A stretch of 10,287 nucleotides of DNA from an uncultured delta proteobacterium. Lineage in GTDB: Bacteria > Desulfobacterota > WTBG01 > CAIYCZ01. Below are positions 1-7,200 of this stretch, piece by piece. The stretch's first letter is position 1, and each line of letters opens with the position of its first letter. The stretch is from the NCBI GenBank assembly GCA_903924805.1, contig CAIYCZ010000477.1:1-10287 (forward strand), written 5' to 3'. A model generated the notes under the pieces. It had not been told where the DNA came from and searched no databases. It saw only the letters and a list, made by a program, of their open reading frames with translations. Both the position numbers and the translations under genes were made by a program.

Positions 1-37
1 ACTCCTTTGGTTTAAAGTGGAGTAAAATCCCTCCTGA

Positions 38-86
38 CCTCCCTTTAGGAAAGGGAGGGATATTTTCCCCTTCTAAAGGGGGAAAA
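38..86. repeat. Double palindromic intergenic repeat
   Basis: Two adjacent perfect inverted repeats are visible. The first has a 9-bp stem (38-46 with 50-58, CCTCCCTTT/AAAGGGAGG) and a 3-base loop. The second has an 8-bp stem (63-70 with 79-86, TTTTCCCC/GGGGAAAA) and an 8-base loop. Neither is followed by a clear T-run, so a terminator for an upstream gene is possible but not shown. Paired C-rich/G-rich hairpins like this are typical of dispersed intergenic repeats in some environmental Gram-negative genomes. Only one copy is in the window, so the dispersed nature is inferred. Confidence 0.6.
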
Positions 87-148
87 TGGTTCCCTGATTA
101 TCTTATATTTTTGCCGGATAGAATATTAATTAAAATGCATTTATACTA

Positions 149-177
149 TTGACAACAGCAGAAGCATGAAGTATTAA
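149..177 (+). promoter_or_regulatory. Sigma70-like promoter of the OmpA-family operon
   Basis: A perfect TTGACA -35 box lies at 149-154. It is followed after exactly 17 bases by TATTAA at 172-177, which matches four of six consensus -10 bases. Transcription would start near 184 and leave a leader of about 55 bases before the ATG at 239. It is the best promoter match ahead of the three-gene operon. Confidence 0.55.
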
Positions 178-238
178 TTCCATAGTTATCATTAACAATC
201 TTTTAAACCCACAACCATTTTAACCAGAGGAGGGAACT

Positions 239-700
239 ATGAAGAAAAAGGGGATTTTATTTTTATGCCTCATGATGGCAATTTTCATGGTGGCATGCGA
301 GTGCAAACAGGTAGTAAAACAGGAGCCATTGCCACCGCCTGCTCCGGCACCACCTGTTGAAGAGAAAATTGTTCTCAACGGCATCCGCTTCGATTTTGAC
401 AAGGCTGTTATCAAACCGGAATTTGTTCCGGTGCTTGATGAGGCGGTTGATATCCTCAAGAAGCATGCTAACAAGAAGGTCGCCATTGAAGGACACACTG
501 ACGCAATCGGCTCAGATGCCTACAACATGAAACTCGGAATGAGAAGAGCCAATGCCGTCAAGAATTACCTTGTTGATAAAGGTATTTCCGCTGACATGCT
601 TTCCACAGAAAGCTTTGGCGAGTCCCAGCCTGTTGCCGACAACAAGACCAAAGAAGGCCGGGCAATGAACCGCCGCGTAGAATTTAAAGTTATGGAATAA
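239..700 (+). CDS. OmpA/Pal-family peptidoglycan-binding lipoprotein
   Basis: This 153-residue protein is predicted to tether the outer membrane to peptidoglycan. The N-terminus is a lipoprotein signal: KKK at 2-4, a hydrophobic core, then MVAC with the lipidated Cys at 20. Met at the -3 position is unusual for a lipobox. A proline-rich linker follows (about 30-40), then an OmpA C-terminal domain (about 45-152). The domain keeps GHTD (85-88), SDAYN (92-96) and NRRVEF (144-149). D88 and R103 are spaced 15 residues apart, exactly like E. coli OmpA D271 and R286, which bind diaminopimelate. The length is close to Pal (about 170). The start has a strong Shine-Dalgarno (AGAGGAGGG, 227-235) and a promoter at 149-177. 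It is the first gene of an operon, with the next ORF 15 bases downstream. No Tol genes are adjacent, so it is not named pal. Confidence 0.9.
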   Translation: MKKKGILFLCLMMAIFMVACECKQVVKQEPLPPPAPAPPVEEKIVLNGIRFDFDKAVIKPEFVPVLDEAVDILKKHANKKVAIEGHTDAIGSDAYNMKLGMRRANAVKNYLVDKGISADMLSTESFGESQPVADNKTKEGRAMNRRVEFKVME

Positions 701-715
701 GGTACTAACGGCAGA

Positions 716-1102
716 ATGAAAAAGCTCATCGTACTGGTCATTTTATTAAGCTGCACTGTTGCCTTTGCAGCAGATGATACTGAAGTACATAAAAACTTTC
801 AGAACTTCTGCAAAGAGTGGGTGAGCATAATAAAAAAGAACAAACCAAATCAGGTGTTCTGCAAAGGAAACAAAGGTGTCTATATTGCAGAATACAGTAC
901 CCTGACCGACCAGCACGATGCAGCAATTAAACGAACCGTTGTCAAAAAGACTCCGTACATCGGTATACTGAAATACCGGGAAAAGATTTTTAAATGTTCG
1001 GCAGCAACTCGTGAAAGGGCTCTCGCCGGCCCTTTCACAGTTGCTAATGAGCGTCTGGTAACAGAACTCTTTGTGTACCAGGATGGAAAGTGGCAGTGGT
1101 AA
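716..1102 (+). CDS. Small exported protein of unknown function
   Basis: I do not recognise the family. The 128-residue product starts with a clear Sec signal peptide (KK at 2-3, hydrophobic residues 4-14, probable signal peptidase I site after AFA at residue 18). That leaves a mature protein of about 110 residues, probably periplasmic. The mature part has three cysteines (32, 49, 94), a basic middle section, and ends in an aromatic stretch (FVYQDGKWQW, 119-128) of the kind that closes small beta-rich domains such as NTF2-like folds; that resemblance is only suggestive. It starts 15 bases after the OmpA-family gene and ends 19 bases before the most likely start of the TPR gene, so all three are probably co-transcribed. 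The ribosome-binding site is weak (GGCAG close to the ATG), and translation may depend on coupling to the preceding gene. Confidence 0.75.
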   Translation: MKKLIVLVILLSCTVAFAADDTEVHKNFQNFCKEWVSIIKKNKPNQVFCKGNKGVYIAEYSTLTDQHDAAIKRTVVKKTPYIGILKYREKIFKCSAATRERALAGPFTVANERLVTELFVYQDGKWQW

Positions 1103-1121
1103 GTCATTGTACCCTTCGGTG

Positions 1122-1892
1122 ATGCATAAAAAAATATTACATCTACTCCCTTACACCCTGCTGATCGCTCTTCTATTCCCGTCTTTCCATAGTATAGCCC
1201 AGCAACCAGGACAGCTACCATCCGCAGTTATCAAAGGTGATGACCTCTATAAGGAGAGGCAGGCTCCTGCCAAATGTCAGGAGGCGATAAAATGGTATGA
1301 ACAGGGGTTTTCAGAAAAGCCCCTTGAGGAGATAGCTGTTCGCCTCGCAAAATCGTATTACTGGCTCGGAGAACACGCGCCACAGGATGCAAAACTGGAA
1401 TTGTTTCAAAAGGGAATTGACTGGTCAAAAAAAATTATCGAAATCAATCCCAAAAGTGCGGGAGGATATTTTTGGCTGGGTGTACATAATGGCAAGTATG
1501 GAGAAGCCAAGGGTATTTTAAAAAGCCTGTTTCTGGTAGGGCCCATTAAAGACGCCATGCAGCAGGTGATAGCAATAAACCCCGGCTATGAATACGGAGG
1601 CGCATACCGGGTACTTGGACGGGTGTTTTTTAAACTGCCCCGCTTTGCCGGCGGTGGAATGGACAAAGCAATCAGCCACCTCAAAAAAGCCATCGAGTAC
1701 GGCCCCGAGGCAACTAACAACCATGTATTCCTGGCAGAAGCTTACCTATCTCAAAAGGAATATAATTTTGCCCGTCAGGAACTTAATTTTGTTTTACAGG
1801 CTTCTCTGATACCAGGACGTGAGCCTGAAGGTAAAGAAGACAAGGCTGTTGCCCAGCGGTTGCTGGCTGATCTGAATAAAAACGCACGGTAA
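1122..1892 (+). CDS. Exported TPR protein, TatT (TRAP T-component)-like
   Basis: A 256-residue protein predicted to be periplasmic. The reading frame is open back to a TTG at 1071, but I chose ATG 1122. It gives a proper signal peptide (HKK at 2-4, hydrophobic 5-20, cleavage around SIA at 24-26) and avoids a 32-base overlap with the preceding gene. The mature part is helical with TPR-like repeats, for example around 53-66, 94-110, 143-155 and 180-194. It contains GGYFWLGVHNGKYG (114-127), an INPGYEYGGAYRVLG segment (152-166), KLPRFAGGG (171-179) and a KAISHLKKAIE helix (182-192). This order (WLG, a P-G-Y-xx-G segment, LP plus glycines, then a KA helix) is what I recall for TatT proteins, the trimeric TPR component associated with some TRAP transporters (Treponema Tp0956 type). 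No TRAP permease genes are visible here. A generic TPR protein is the alternative. No strong Shine-Dalgarno precedes 1122. Confidence 0.65.
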   Translation: MHKKILHLLPYTLLIALLFPSFHSIAQQPGQLPSAVIKGDDLYKERQAPAKCQEAIKWYEQGFSEKPLEEIAVRLAKSYYWLGEHAPQDAKLELFQKGIDWSKKIIEINPKSAGGYFWLGVHNGKYGEAKGILKSLFLVGPIKDAMQQVIAINPGYEYGGAYRVLGRVFFKLPRFAGGGMDKAISHLKKAIEYGPEATNNHVFLAEAYLSQKEYNFARQELNFVLQASLIPGREPEGKEDKAVAQRLLADLNKNAR

Positions 1893-1971
1893 TGAGTTAT
1901 TCGCTTAAGACTAATGCTTATTCTTTTTATCTGCATAGCACATTCCGTCTCCCCAAATAGGTTTGCTTTCT

Positions 1972-2000
1972 TTGCCGATATATCATAGCATCCCTATATA
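1972..2000 (+). promoter_or_regulatory. Candidate promoter of the helicase gene
   Basis: TTGCCG at 1972-1977 and TATATA at 1995-2000 are separated by 17 bases and give a plausible sigma70-type promoter. The implied leader is about 75 bases and includes the hairpin at 2030-2050. Both boxes deviate from consensus and the region is AT-rich, so a chance match is possible. The rest of 1893-2081 shows no ORF and no convincing terminator for the upstream operon. Confidence 0.3.
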
Positions 2001-2029
2001 CGCAGACTTCTTCAACACTACGCCGTCAC

Positions 2030-2050
2030 TATGAAATCTAATGTTTCATA
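2030..2050 (+). promoter_or_regulatory. Hairpin in the helicase 5' leader
   Basis: A perfect 7-bp inverted repeat (TATGAAA at 2030-2036, TTTCATA at 2044-2050) encloses a 7-base loop and ends 31 bases before the ATG at 2082. It is AT-rich and weak. It could be an operator or an RNA hairpin; DEAD-box helicase genes are often controlled through their leaders. The function is inference. Confidence 0.3.
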
Positions 2051-2081
2051 TAGCGCCTGATACGAATAGGAAAATATCAAA

Positions 2082-3713
2082 ATGAAATTTTCAGAACTTA
2101 ATCTCAATGGAAACCTCATGAAGGGAATCGAGGATGCCGGATTTACGGACTGTCTGCCGGTGCAGGAGCGCACCTACCAGCACACGCTCCAAGGCCGGGA
2201 TGTCATGGTGCAATCACAGACGGGCTCAGGCAAAACAGCCGCGTTTCTGGTTTCGATATACCAGCTCTTCACCGAGGACAGCTACAAAAACCAGAAGCGG
2301 GCGCTCATCATCGCACCAACCAGGGAACTCGCCGTGCAGATCGAGGACGAGGCAAAGATCCTCGGCGCGCACCTGCCGTACCTGACCGGCTGTTTTTACG
2401 GTGGGGTGGGATACGAAAGGCAGGAGCATCTCCTGCGGAAGGGAGTCGCTATTGTTATCGGCACGCCGGGACGGCTCATTGACCTCAACCAGTCGAGGAA
2501 GCTCAACTTCGGTGATATTGGCATCCTCATTATTGATGAGGCCGACCGGCTGTTCGACATGGGGTTCCTCCCCGATATCCGGCGGATGGTAAAAAAGATG
2601 CCTGACAGCAGCCACCGCCAGACCATGCTTTTCAGCGCAACGCTCACCAGCCGGGTGCGTGGCCTCGCGATGGAGTATATGAACAATCCCATGGAGGTCG
2701 AGGTTGCGCCGGAGCAGGTAACCGTCGAGAGCGTCACGCAGAGTGTTTACCACGTTGCCAGGAACGAGAAGCTGAGCCTCCTCCTCGGCCTGCTGAAAAA
2801 GGAGAACCCGGGGAGCGCACTCATCTTTACTAATATGAAGAGCACGGCCATCAGGGTGGCCAGGCAGCTGGCGCACAACGGCTTTGGCTGCGAGTACATT
2901 ATCGGCGACCTCCCGCAGAAGCAGCGACTTACGATCATCAACGCGATAAAATCCGGCACACTGCGCATCCTCGTCGCGACAGACGTCGCTGCGCGGGGCC
3001 TGCACATCAACGACCTCGAGCTCGTTGTGAACTACGACCTCCCGGCGGACCCGGAGGCGTATGTCCACCGTATCGGGCGCACCGCCCGGGGCGGCAAGCA
3101 AGGCAAAGCCGTCACCCTGGTCTGCGAGCGCTACGTGTACGGTCTGGAGGCGATCGAGTCTCTCATCAACATGAAGATCCCGGTTGCATGGGCAGAAGAA
3201 GCGGAGTACGCCGAAGATAAATCGGCGGGCATGCGCTTCCACGAGGAGCAGCGTGAACGACGCCCCGAGAGGAGAGATAATCGCACCGGCAAACCGCGGC
3301 ATATTGAGGGACCAAGGCACACCGAGAGGCCAAAGTACATAGAAAAGCAGCGGCATGCCGAGAGCCCGAAGCGCGCCGAGAGGCCGAGGGTTGAGCGGGA
3401 ACATGTGACACGAGCCGCACACGGAGAAGCCGCGGAGAGAAAGAAAAAAAAGGAGGTGCGCGCAACGGAGCACACGCGCCATACCGAGCAGGCAGTGCCG
3501 CGGGTACGTGAACAACGCCATCCCGAGGAAAAGAAGCAGAAGATAAGAAGCACGGACCGTAAACAACCCATTGAAGACCGTCTTGCTTATTACCGGAAAA
3601 AGTACGGTGAAGACTTCACTTCATCCTCGGCTCCGAAGAAGCGCAAGCGGACAAAGATTCTCGATGCCATCAAGGGAATCTTTTCCCGGAAGAAGCCTGC
3701 AAAAAAAACCTGA
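2082..3713 (+). CDS. DEAD-box ATP-dependent RNA helicase with basic tail
   Basis: This 543-residue cytoplasmic enzyme is predicted to unwind RNA duplexes using ATP, in ribosome assembly, mRNA decay or cold adaptation. All core motifs are intact: Q-motif glutamine Q28, motif I SQTGSGKT (45-52), Ia PTRELAVQ (79-86), Ib GTPGR (127-131), II DEAD (152-155), III SAT (185-187), V ATDVAARGLHI (299-309) and VI HRIGRTARG (329-337). The two RecA-like domains span about 1-370. The remaining 170 residues are a low-complexity, strongly charged tail with six tandem hexapeptides (405-440), a KKKK patch (454-457) and a lysine/arginine-rich end; such tails give extra RNA contacts in RhlE/RhlB-type helicases. 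The symbol cannot be fixed between rhlE and rhlB. Shine-Dalgarno is weak (AGGA, 2068-2071). GC content is conspicuous: hand counts of 60-base lines at 2401, 2641 and 3001 give 57-63%, against 30-50% in neighbouring lines. Confidence 0.93.
   Translation: MKFSELNLNGNLMKGIEDAGFTDCLPVQERTYQHTLQGRDVMVQSQTGSGKTAAFLVSIYQLFTEDSYKNQKRALIIAPTRELAVQIEDEAKILGAHLPYLTGCFYGGVGYERQEHLLRKGVAIVIGTPGRLIDLNQSRKLNFGDIGILIIDEADRLFDMGFLPDIRRMVKKMPDSSHRQTMLFSATLTSRVRGLAMEYMNNPMEVEVAPEQVTVESVTQSVYHVARNEKLSLLLGLLKKENPGSALIFTNMKSTAIRVARQLAHNGFGCEYIIGDLPQKQRLTIINAIKSGTLRILVATDVAARGLHINDLELVVNYDLPADPEAYVHRIGRTARGGKQGKAVTLVCERYVYGLEAIESLINMKIPVAWAEEAEYAEDKSAGMRFHEEQRERRPERRDNRTGKPRHIEGPRHTERPKYIEKQRHAESPKRAERPRVEREHVTRAAHGEAAERKKKKEVRATEHTRHTEQAVPRVREQRHPEEKKQKIRSTDRKQPIEDRLAYYRKKYGEDFTSSSAPKKRKRTKILDAIKGIFSRKKPAKKT
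3294..3401 (+). repeat. Six 18-base in-frame repeats (hexapeptide tail)
   Basis: Inside the helicase tail, residues 405-440 divide cleanly into six hexapeptides: PRHIEG, PRHTER, PKYIEK, QRHAES, PKRAER, PRVERE. The consensus is P-[RK]-x-x-E-x with alternating charge. The DNA copies have diverged while the period of 18 bases is exact, so the array either is old or is selected at protein level. Confidence 0.7.
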
Positions 3714-3745
3714 GCTGGCAGAAGAATCAAGGTAATAGCTTACGC

Positions 3746-3780
3746 TTCACTTTTCACTTTTCACTTTTCGCTTTTCGCTT
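3746..3780. repeat. Five-copy heptamer tandem repeat
   Basis: Five consecutive 7-base units fill 3746-3780 exactly: three copies of TTCACTT, then two of TTCGCTT. The array lies in the 92-base gap between the helicase and the PqqD-like gene, and ends 25 bases before the latter's ATG. It is a pyrimidine-rich microsatellite-like tract of the kind prone to slippage. Confidence 0.85.
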
Positions 3781-3805
3781 AAATTTATATTAAGCAGAGG
3801 GGTAC

Positions 3806-4105
3806 ATGGAAAACATTAAAAGCCATTATCTAAGCAGGATTGAAAAGAATGTTGTCTGGTCCAAATTGAATGAATCAATAATAATTGTTGCCTTGAAAGA
3901 GAAAGAGGATAAGCTGTTTAAACTCAATACAAGCGCAGCTTATCTCTGGGAACTAAGTGACGGGACTAAAACTGTTGGAGATCTGGTAAAAAAGTTGTGT
4001 GAGAAATTTGCTATTGATGAAGCCACTGCACTCAACGACACAGTGGCATTTATAGAAAACATGGAAAGCCGGCAGTTGCTTGCTGTTTCCGATACAGCAG
4101 CGTGA
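3806..4105 (+). CDS. PqqD-like protein (RiPP recognition element fold)
   Basis: A 99-residue cytoplasmic protein. Length and pattern match the PqqD family: a short basic N-terminus, a beta segment SIIIVALKEKEDKLFKLN (24-41), the characteristic NTSAAYLWELSDGTKTVGDLV run (41-61, family pattern N..a..iw.l.dG..tv..i), a helix with FAID (68-71), and a final helix ending in a LL turn (82-92). PqqD proteins are winged-helix peptide chaperones (RiPP recognition elements) that present a precursor peptide to a radical-SAM or other maturase. Here neither a maturase nor an obvious precursor is adjacent: upstream is a helicase, downstream a convergent efflux operon. It is therefore an orphan whose partner is unknown. 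The start is supported by GAGGGG (3797-3802) just before the ATG. Base composition is low (about 30% GC in the 3841 line), in contrast to the helicase. Confidence 0.8.
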   Translation: MENIKSHYLSRIEKNVVWSKLNESIIIVALKEKEDKLFKLNTSAAYLWELSDGTKTVGDLVKKLCEKFAIDEATALNDTVAFIENMESRQLLAVSDTAA

Positions 4106-4127
4106 TACAGTTTCGCTTCGAACTGTT

Positions 4128-4187
4128 ATGAAACCACTCATCCGTGAATGGCCAGGAATCTGGCTTCTGCTTTTACCCCGGTTGTGA
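4128..4187 (+). CDS. Possible 19-residue peptide ORF after the PqqD-like gene
   Basis: An ATG 23 bases after the PqqD-like stop opens a 19-codon frame, MKPLIREWPG then IWLLLLPRL, with a basic start and a leucine-rich end. It ends at TGA 4185-4187, inside the terminator hairpin. There is no Shine-Dalgarno, and a frame this short can arise by chance. It is listed because small peptides beside RiPP recognition proteins can be precursors, but the sequence has no Cys/Ser/Thr and no clear leader/core layout. A decayed remnant of a once-longer gene is an equal possibility. Confidence 0.15.
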   Translation: MKPLIREWPGIWLLLLPRL

Positions 4188-4212
4188 ATTTCCCCTCCTG
4201 CCGGGGTTTTTT
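4176..4212 (+). terminator. Rho-independent terminator of the PqqD-like gene
   Basis: The stem CCCCGG (4176-4181) pairs with CCGGGG (4201-4206) across a 19-base loop and is followed immediately by six T (4207-4212). An alternative tighter pairing uses the CCCC at 4192-4195. The T-run is on the plus strand only; read from the minus strand the hairpin is not followed by T, so it does not obviously stop the convergent efflux operon. A smaller hairpin (GCCAG/CTGGC, 4151-4164) lies upstream. Confidence 0.65.
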
Positions 4213-4270
4213 ATTTTCAATTTAGATTTTCGATCAGTCAATAGTTGCGTTTAGATCGTACCAATTCCTG

Positions 4271-7200
4271 TCAGTTATTCCTGCTGGTGCGCAATCCAAA
4301 CAGTGTTCTAACCTTTGCCTGCAGCGCATCCATATAGGTATAGACCACCGGGGTGATATACAGTGTTATAAGCTGGGATAAGAGCAGCCCTCCGACAACG
4401 GCAACACCTAATGGCCTGCGGGCATCAGCACCTGCCCCGAAACCAAGCGCTATCGGCAGGCTCCCCATGATGGCAGCCATGGTAGTCATCATAATTGGCC
4501 TGAAACGGATGAGGCAACCTTCATAGATTGCATCATGAGGGTTTTTCCCCTCGTTTCTCTGCGCCGCCAGTGCAAAATCAATCATCATAATGGCGTTTTT
4601 CTTGACTATTCCAATGAGCATTATGATGCCGACGAATCCATATATATTTAAATCCATGCGGAACAGCATAAGAGAAAGCAGCGCACCGACACCTGCAGAC
4701 GGCAGTCCGGAAAGAATGGTCACCGGATGAATATAACTCTCATAGAGAATCCCCAGTACAATATAAATGACCAGGATTGCCATCAGGAGCAGAATCCCGA
4801 TGTTCTGTTCCGAGGACTGGAATGCCTGTGCGGTCCCCTGGAAGCTTGAGTTAATAGTTTGCGGAAGTGTTAAACGGGCGATTTTATCCACTGCGGTAAC
4901 CGCCTCTCCCAGCGATACACCCGGCTTGAGATTAAATGAGAGGGTTACTGCCGGGAGCTGCCCCAGGTGGTTTATGGTAAGCGGCCCGACGTTACGGGTA
5001 ATTTTTGCTACCGTGCTTAATGGAACAAGCGCGCCTGATGTTGAACGTATATACAGCATTGACAGTATTGAAGGGTCAGCCTGATAGCGGGGCTCGAGTT
5101 CAACGATGACCTTATACTGGTTGTTTGGCGCATATATCGTTGACACCTGGCGGGTACCGAATGATGCGTACAGGGCGTCCTCTATCTGCTGGGCGGAAAC
5201 GCCAAGGGCCATTGCCTTGTCGCGGTTAATATCTATATTTATCTGCGGATTTTTTATCTGCAGATCAGTGTTCACATCCTGCAGAATGGGCAGTGCCCGC
5301 AGCTTATTTTCAAGCAGCGGCGCATAGCGATACAGATCATCAAGGCTTGGCCCCTGGAGGGTAAACTGATAGAGACTTTTCGTGAGCTGGCCGCCAATCC
5401 GGATGGTGGGAAGATTTTGCATGAAAGCACGGATGCCGGGAACAGTTGAAAGTTGTGGACGCAGTGTTTCAATGATCTCATCAACACTCAGCTTTCGCTC
5501 TTTTTTCGGTTTCAGTTGTGCAAACATGCGGCCGGTGTTATTCGCAAGATTCGGCCCTCCGGCGCCGACGCTGGACATAAACGAATTTACGTTCGGGTCT
5601 TTTCTTAAAATCTCAGCAAGCTCCTTTTGATGCCGCACCATGGAGTCAAAAGAAATTCCCTGGCTTGCCTCGGTAAAGCTGAAGAGCATATCCCGGTCTT
5701 CATAGGGCAAAAATCCTTTCGGGATGATTATAAAGAGATATACGGTTGCTACCAGAATCACGCCTGAAATTACCATGGTTGCCGGGCGGTGCTCCAGTAC
5801 CCGGTCAAGGCTCCATTGGTAAAGATTAAACATCCCGTTAAAGAATCGTTCTGAAACTTCATAAAGCCGGCCATGCTTTTCTTCTCGTGCCGGGCGCAGG
5901 AACCTGCTGCATAACATGGGGGTAAGGCTCAACGATACCAGGCCGGAAATGAGAATTGCCATGCTGATCGTCACGGAAAACTCGTGGAGCAGCCGGCCCA
6001 TCACGCCGCCCATGAATAATACCGGAATAAACACGGCGACCAGTGACAGGGTCATGGATACAATGGTAAAGCTTATTTCCCGGGAGCCTTTCAAAGCCGC
6101 TTCCATGACACCTTCCCCCATTTCTATGTGCCGCACAATGTTCTCCAGCATAACTATTGCATCGTCAACGACAAAGCCGACTGACAGAGTGAGCGCCATG
6201 AGTGATAAATTATCCAGGCTGAAATTAAACATATACATGGCGGCAAATGTTCCCACAATTGACATGGGAAGCGTCAGGCTGGGAATGACCGTGGCTGAAA
6301 TATTCCTCAAAAATAAAAATATGACCAGAACCACCAGGCATACGACCAGAAACAGGGTGAACTTGACGTCATTGACCGATTCATTGATTGACACAGACTG
6401 ATCATACAGGATGTGAAATTCAACCGAGGCGGGCATTTGCGCCCGAAGCTTCGGCAGGAGCTTTTTAATACGGGTAACCACTTCTACGGCATTGGTTCCC
6501 GGCTGGCGCAGAATGGCAAGGATAATCGCCCTGCTGCTGCTTTGTGATGTGTTGTACCAGCTTGCCACCTTGTCGTTCTCTACGCTGTCAATGACCGTCC
6601 CGATGTCAGCAAGCCGCACCGGAGAACCGCTGCGGTAGGCAACAATAAGGGGGAGATATGCTGCCGCGTTCAACAGCTGACCATTATCCTCGATGGTAAA
6701 CGCCTGATGAGTACCATTGAAATTGCCCAGGGGAAGGTTGACATTCCCCTTTTGCACTGCTGCAACCACTTCATCAATGCCGATCATGCGCGTTGCAAGC
6801 GCCAGCGGATTGAGCTGTACCCGTGCCGCATATTTCTGTGCTCCGAAGACCTGTACCTGAGCGACGTCTTTAAGCATGGAAATCTGCTGTGACATAAGGG
6901 TTTCCGCGTATTCATCAATCGTGTACAGCGGGAGCGTCTGAGAGGTTACGGCGATATACATGACCGGCGCATCAGCAGGATTCACCTTCTGGTATGCAGG
7001 GGGGCTGGGCATATCCCGGGGAAGCTGTTTTGCAGCACGTGAAATTGCTGCCTGCACATCCTGTGATGCCGCATCAATGTTTCTATCCAGGTTAAACTGC
7101 AGGGTTATCTGGGTTATGCCCTGAGCATTTACTGAATTCAAAGAGTCAAGCCCGGCGATGGTTGCAAATTCACGCTCAAGCGGTGTGGCAACCGAAGATG

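Noticed and set aside
3..148. Open plus-strand frame at the window start that could be the tail of an upstream gene
   Set aside because: It reads straight through the palindromic repeat and has low-complexity Gly/Lys/Pro content typical of translated repeats. No domain is recognisable.
1071..1121. Upstream TTG 1071 and ATG 1083 as starts of the TPR gene
   Set aside because: They overlap the preceding gene and put about 17 extra polar residues before the signal peptide. ATG 1122 gives a standard signal sequence.
2226..3566. Long antisense ORF (446 codons, minus strand) inside the helicase gene
   Set aside because: The plus strand carries every DEAD-box motif in one frame. The antisense frame is open because the gene is GC-rich and its codons have few stops in that frame; the product has no recognisable domain.
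3746..3780. Heptamer array considered as a CRISPR or origin iteron
   Set aside because: The units are directly adjacent with no spacers and are too short for CRISPR. There is no replication gene or DnaA-box cluster nearby.
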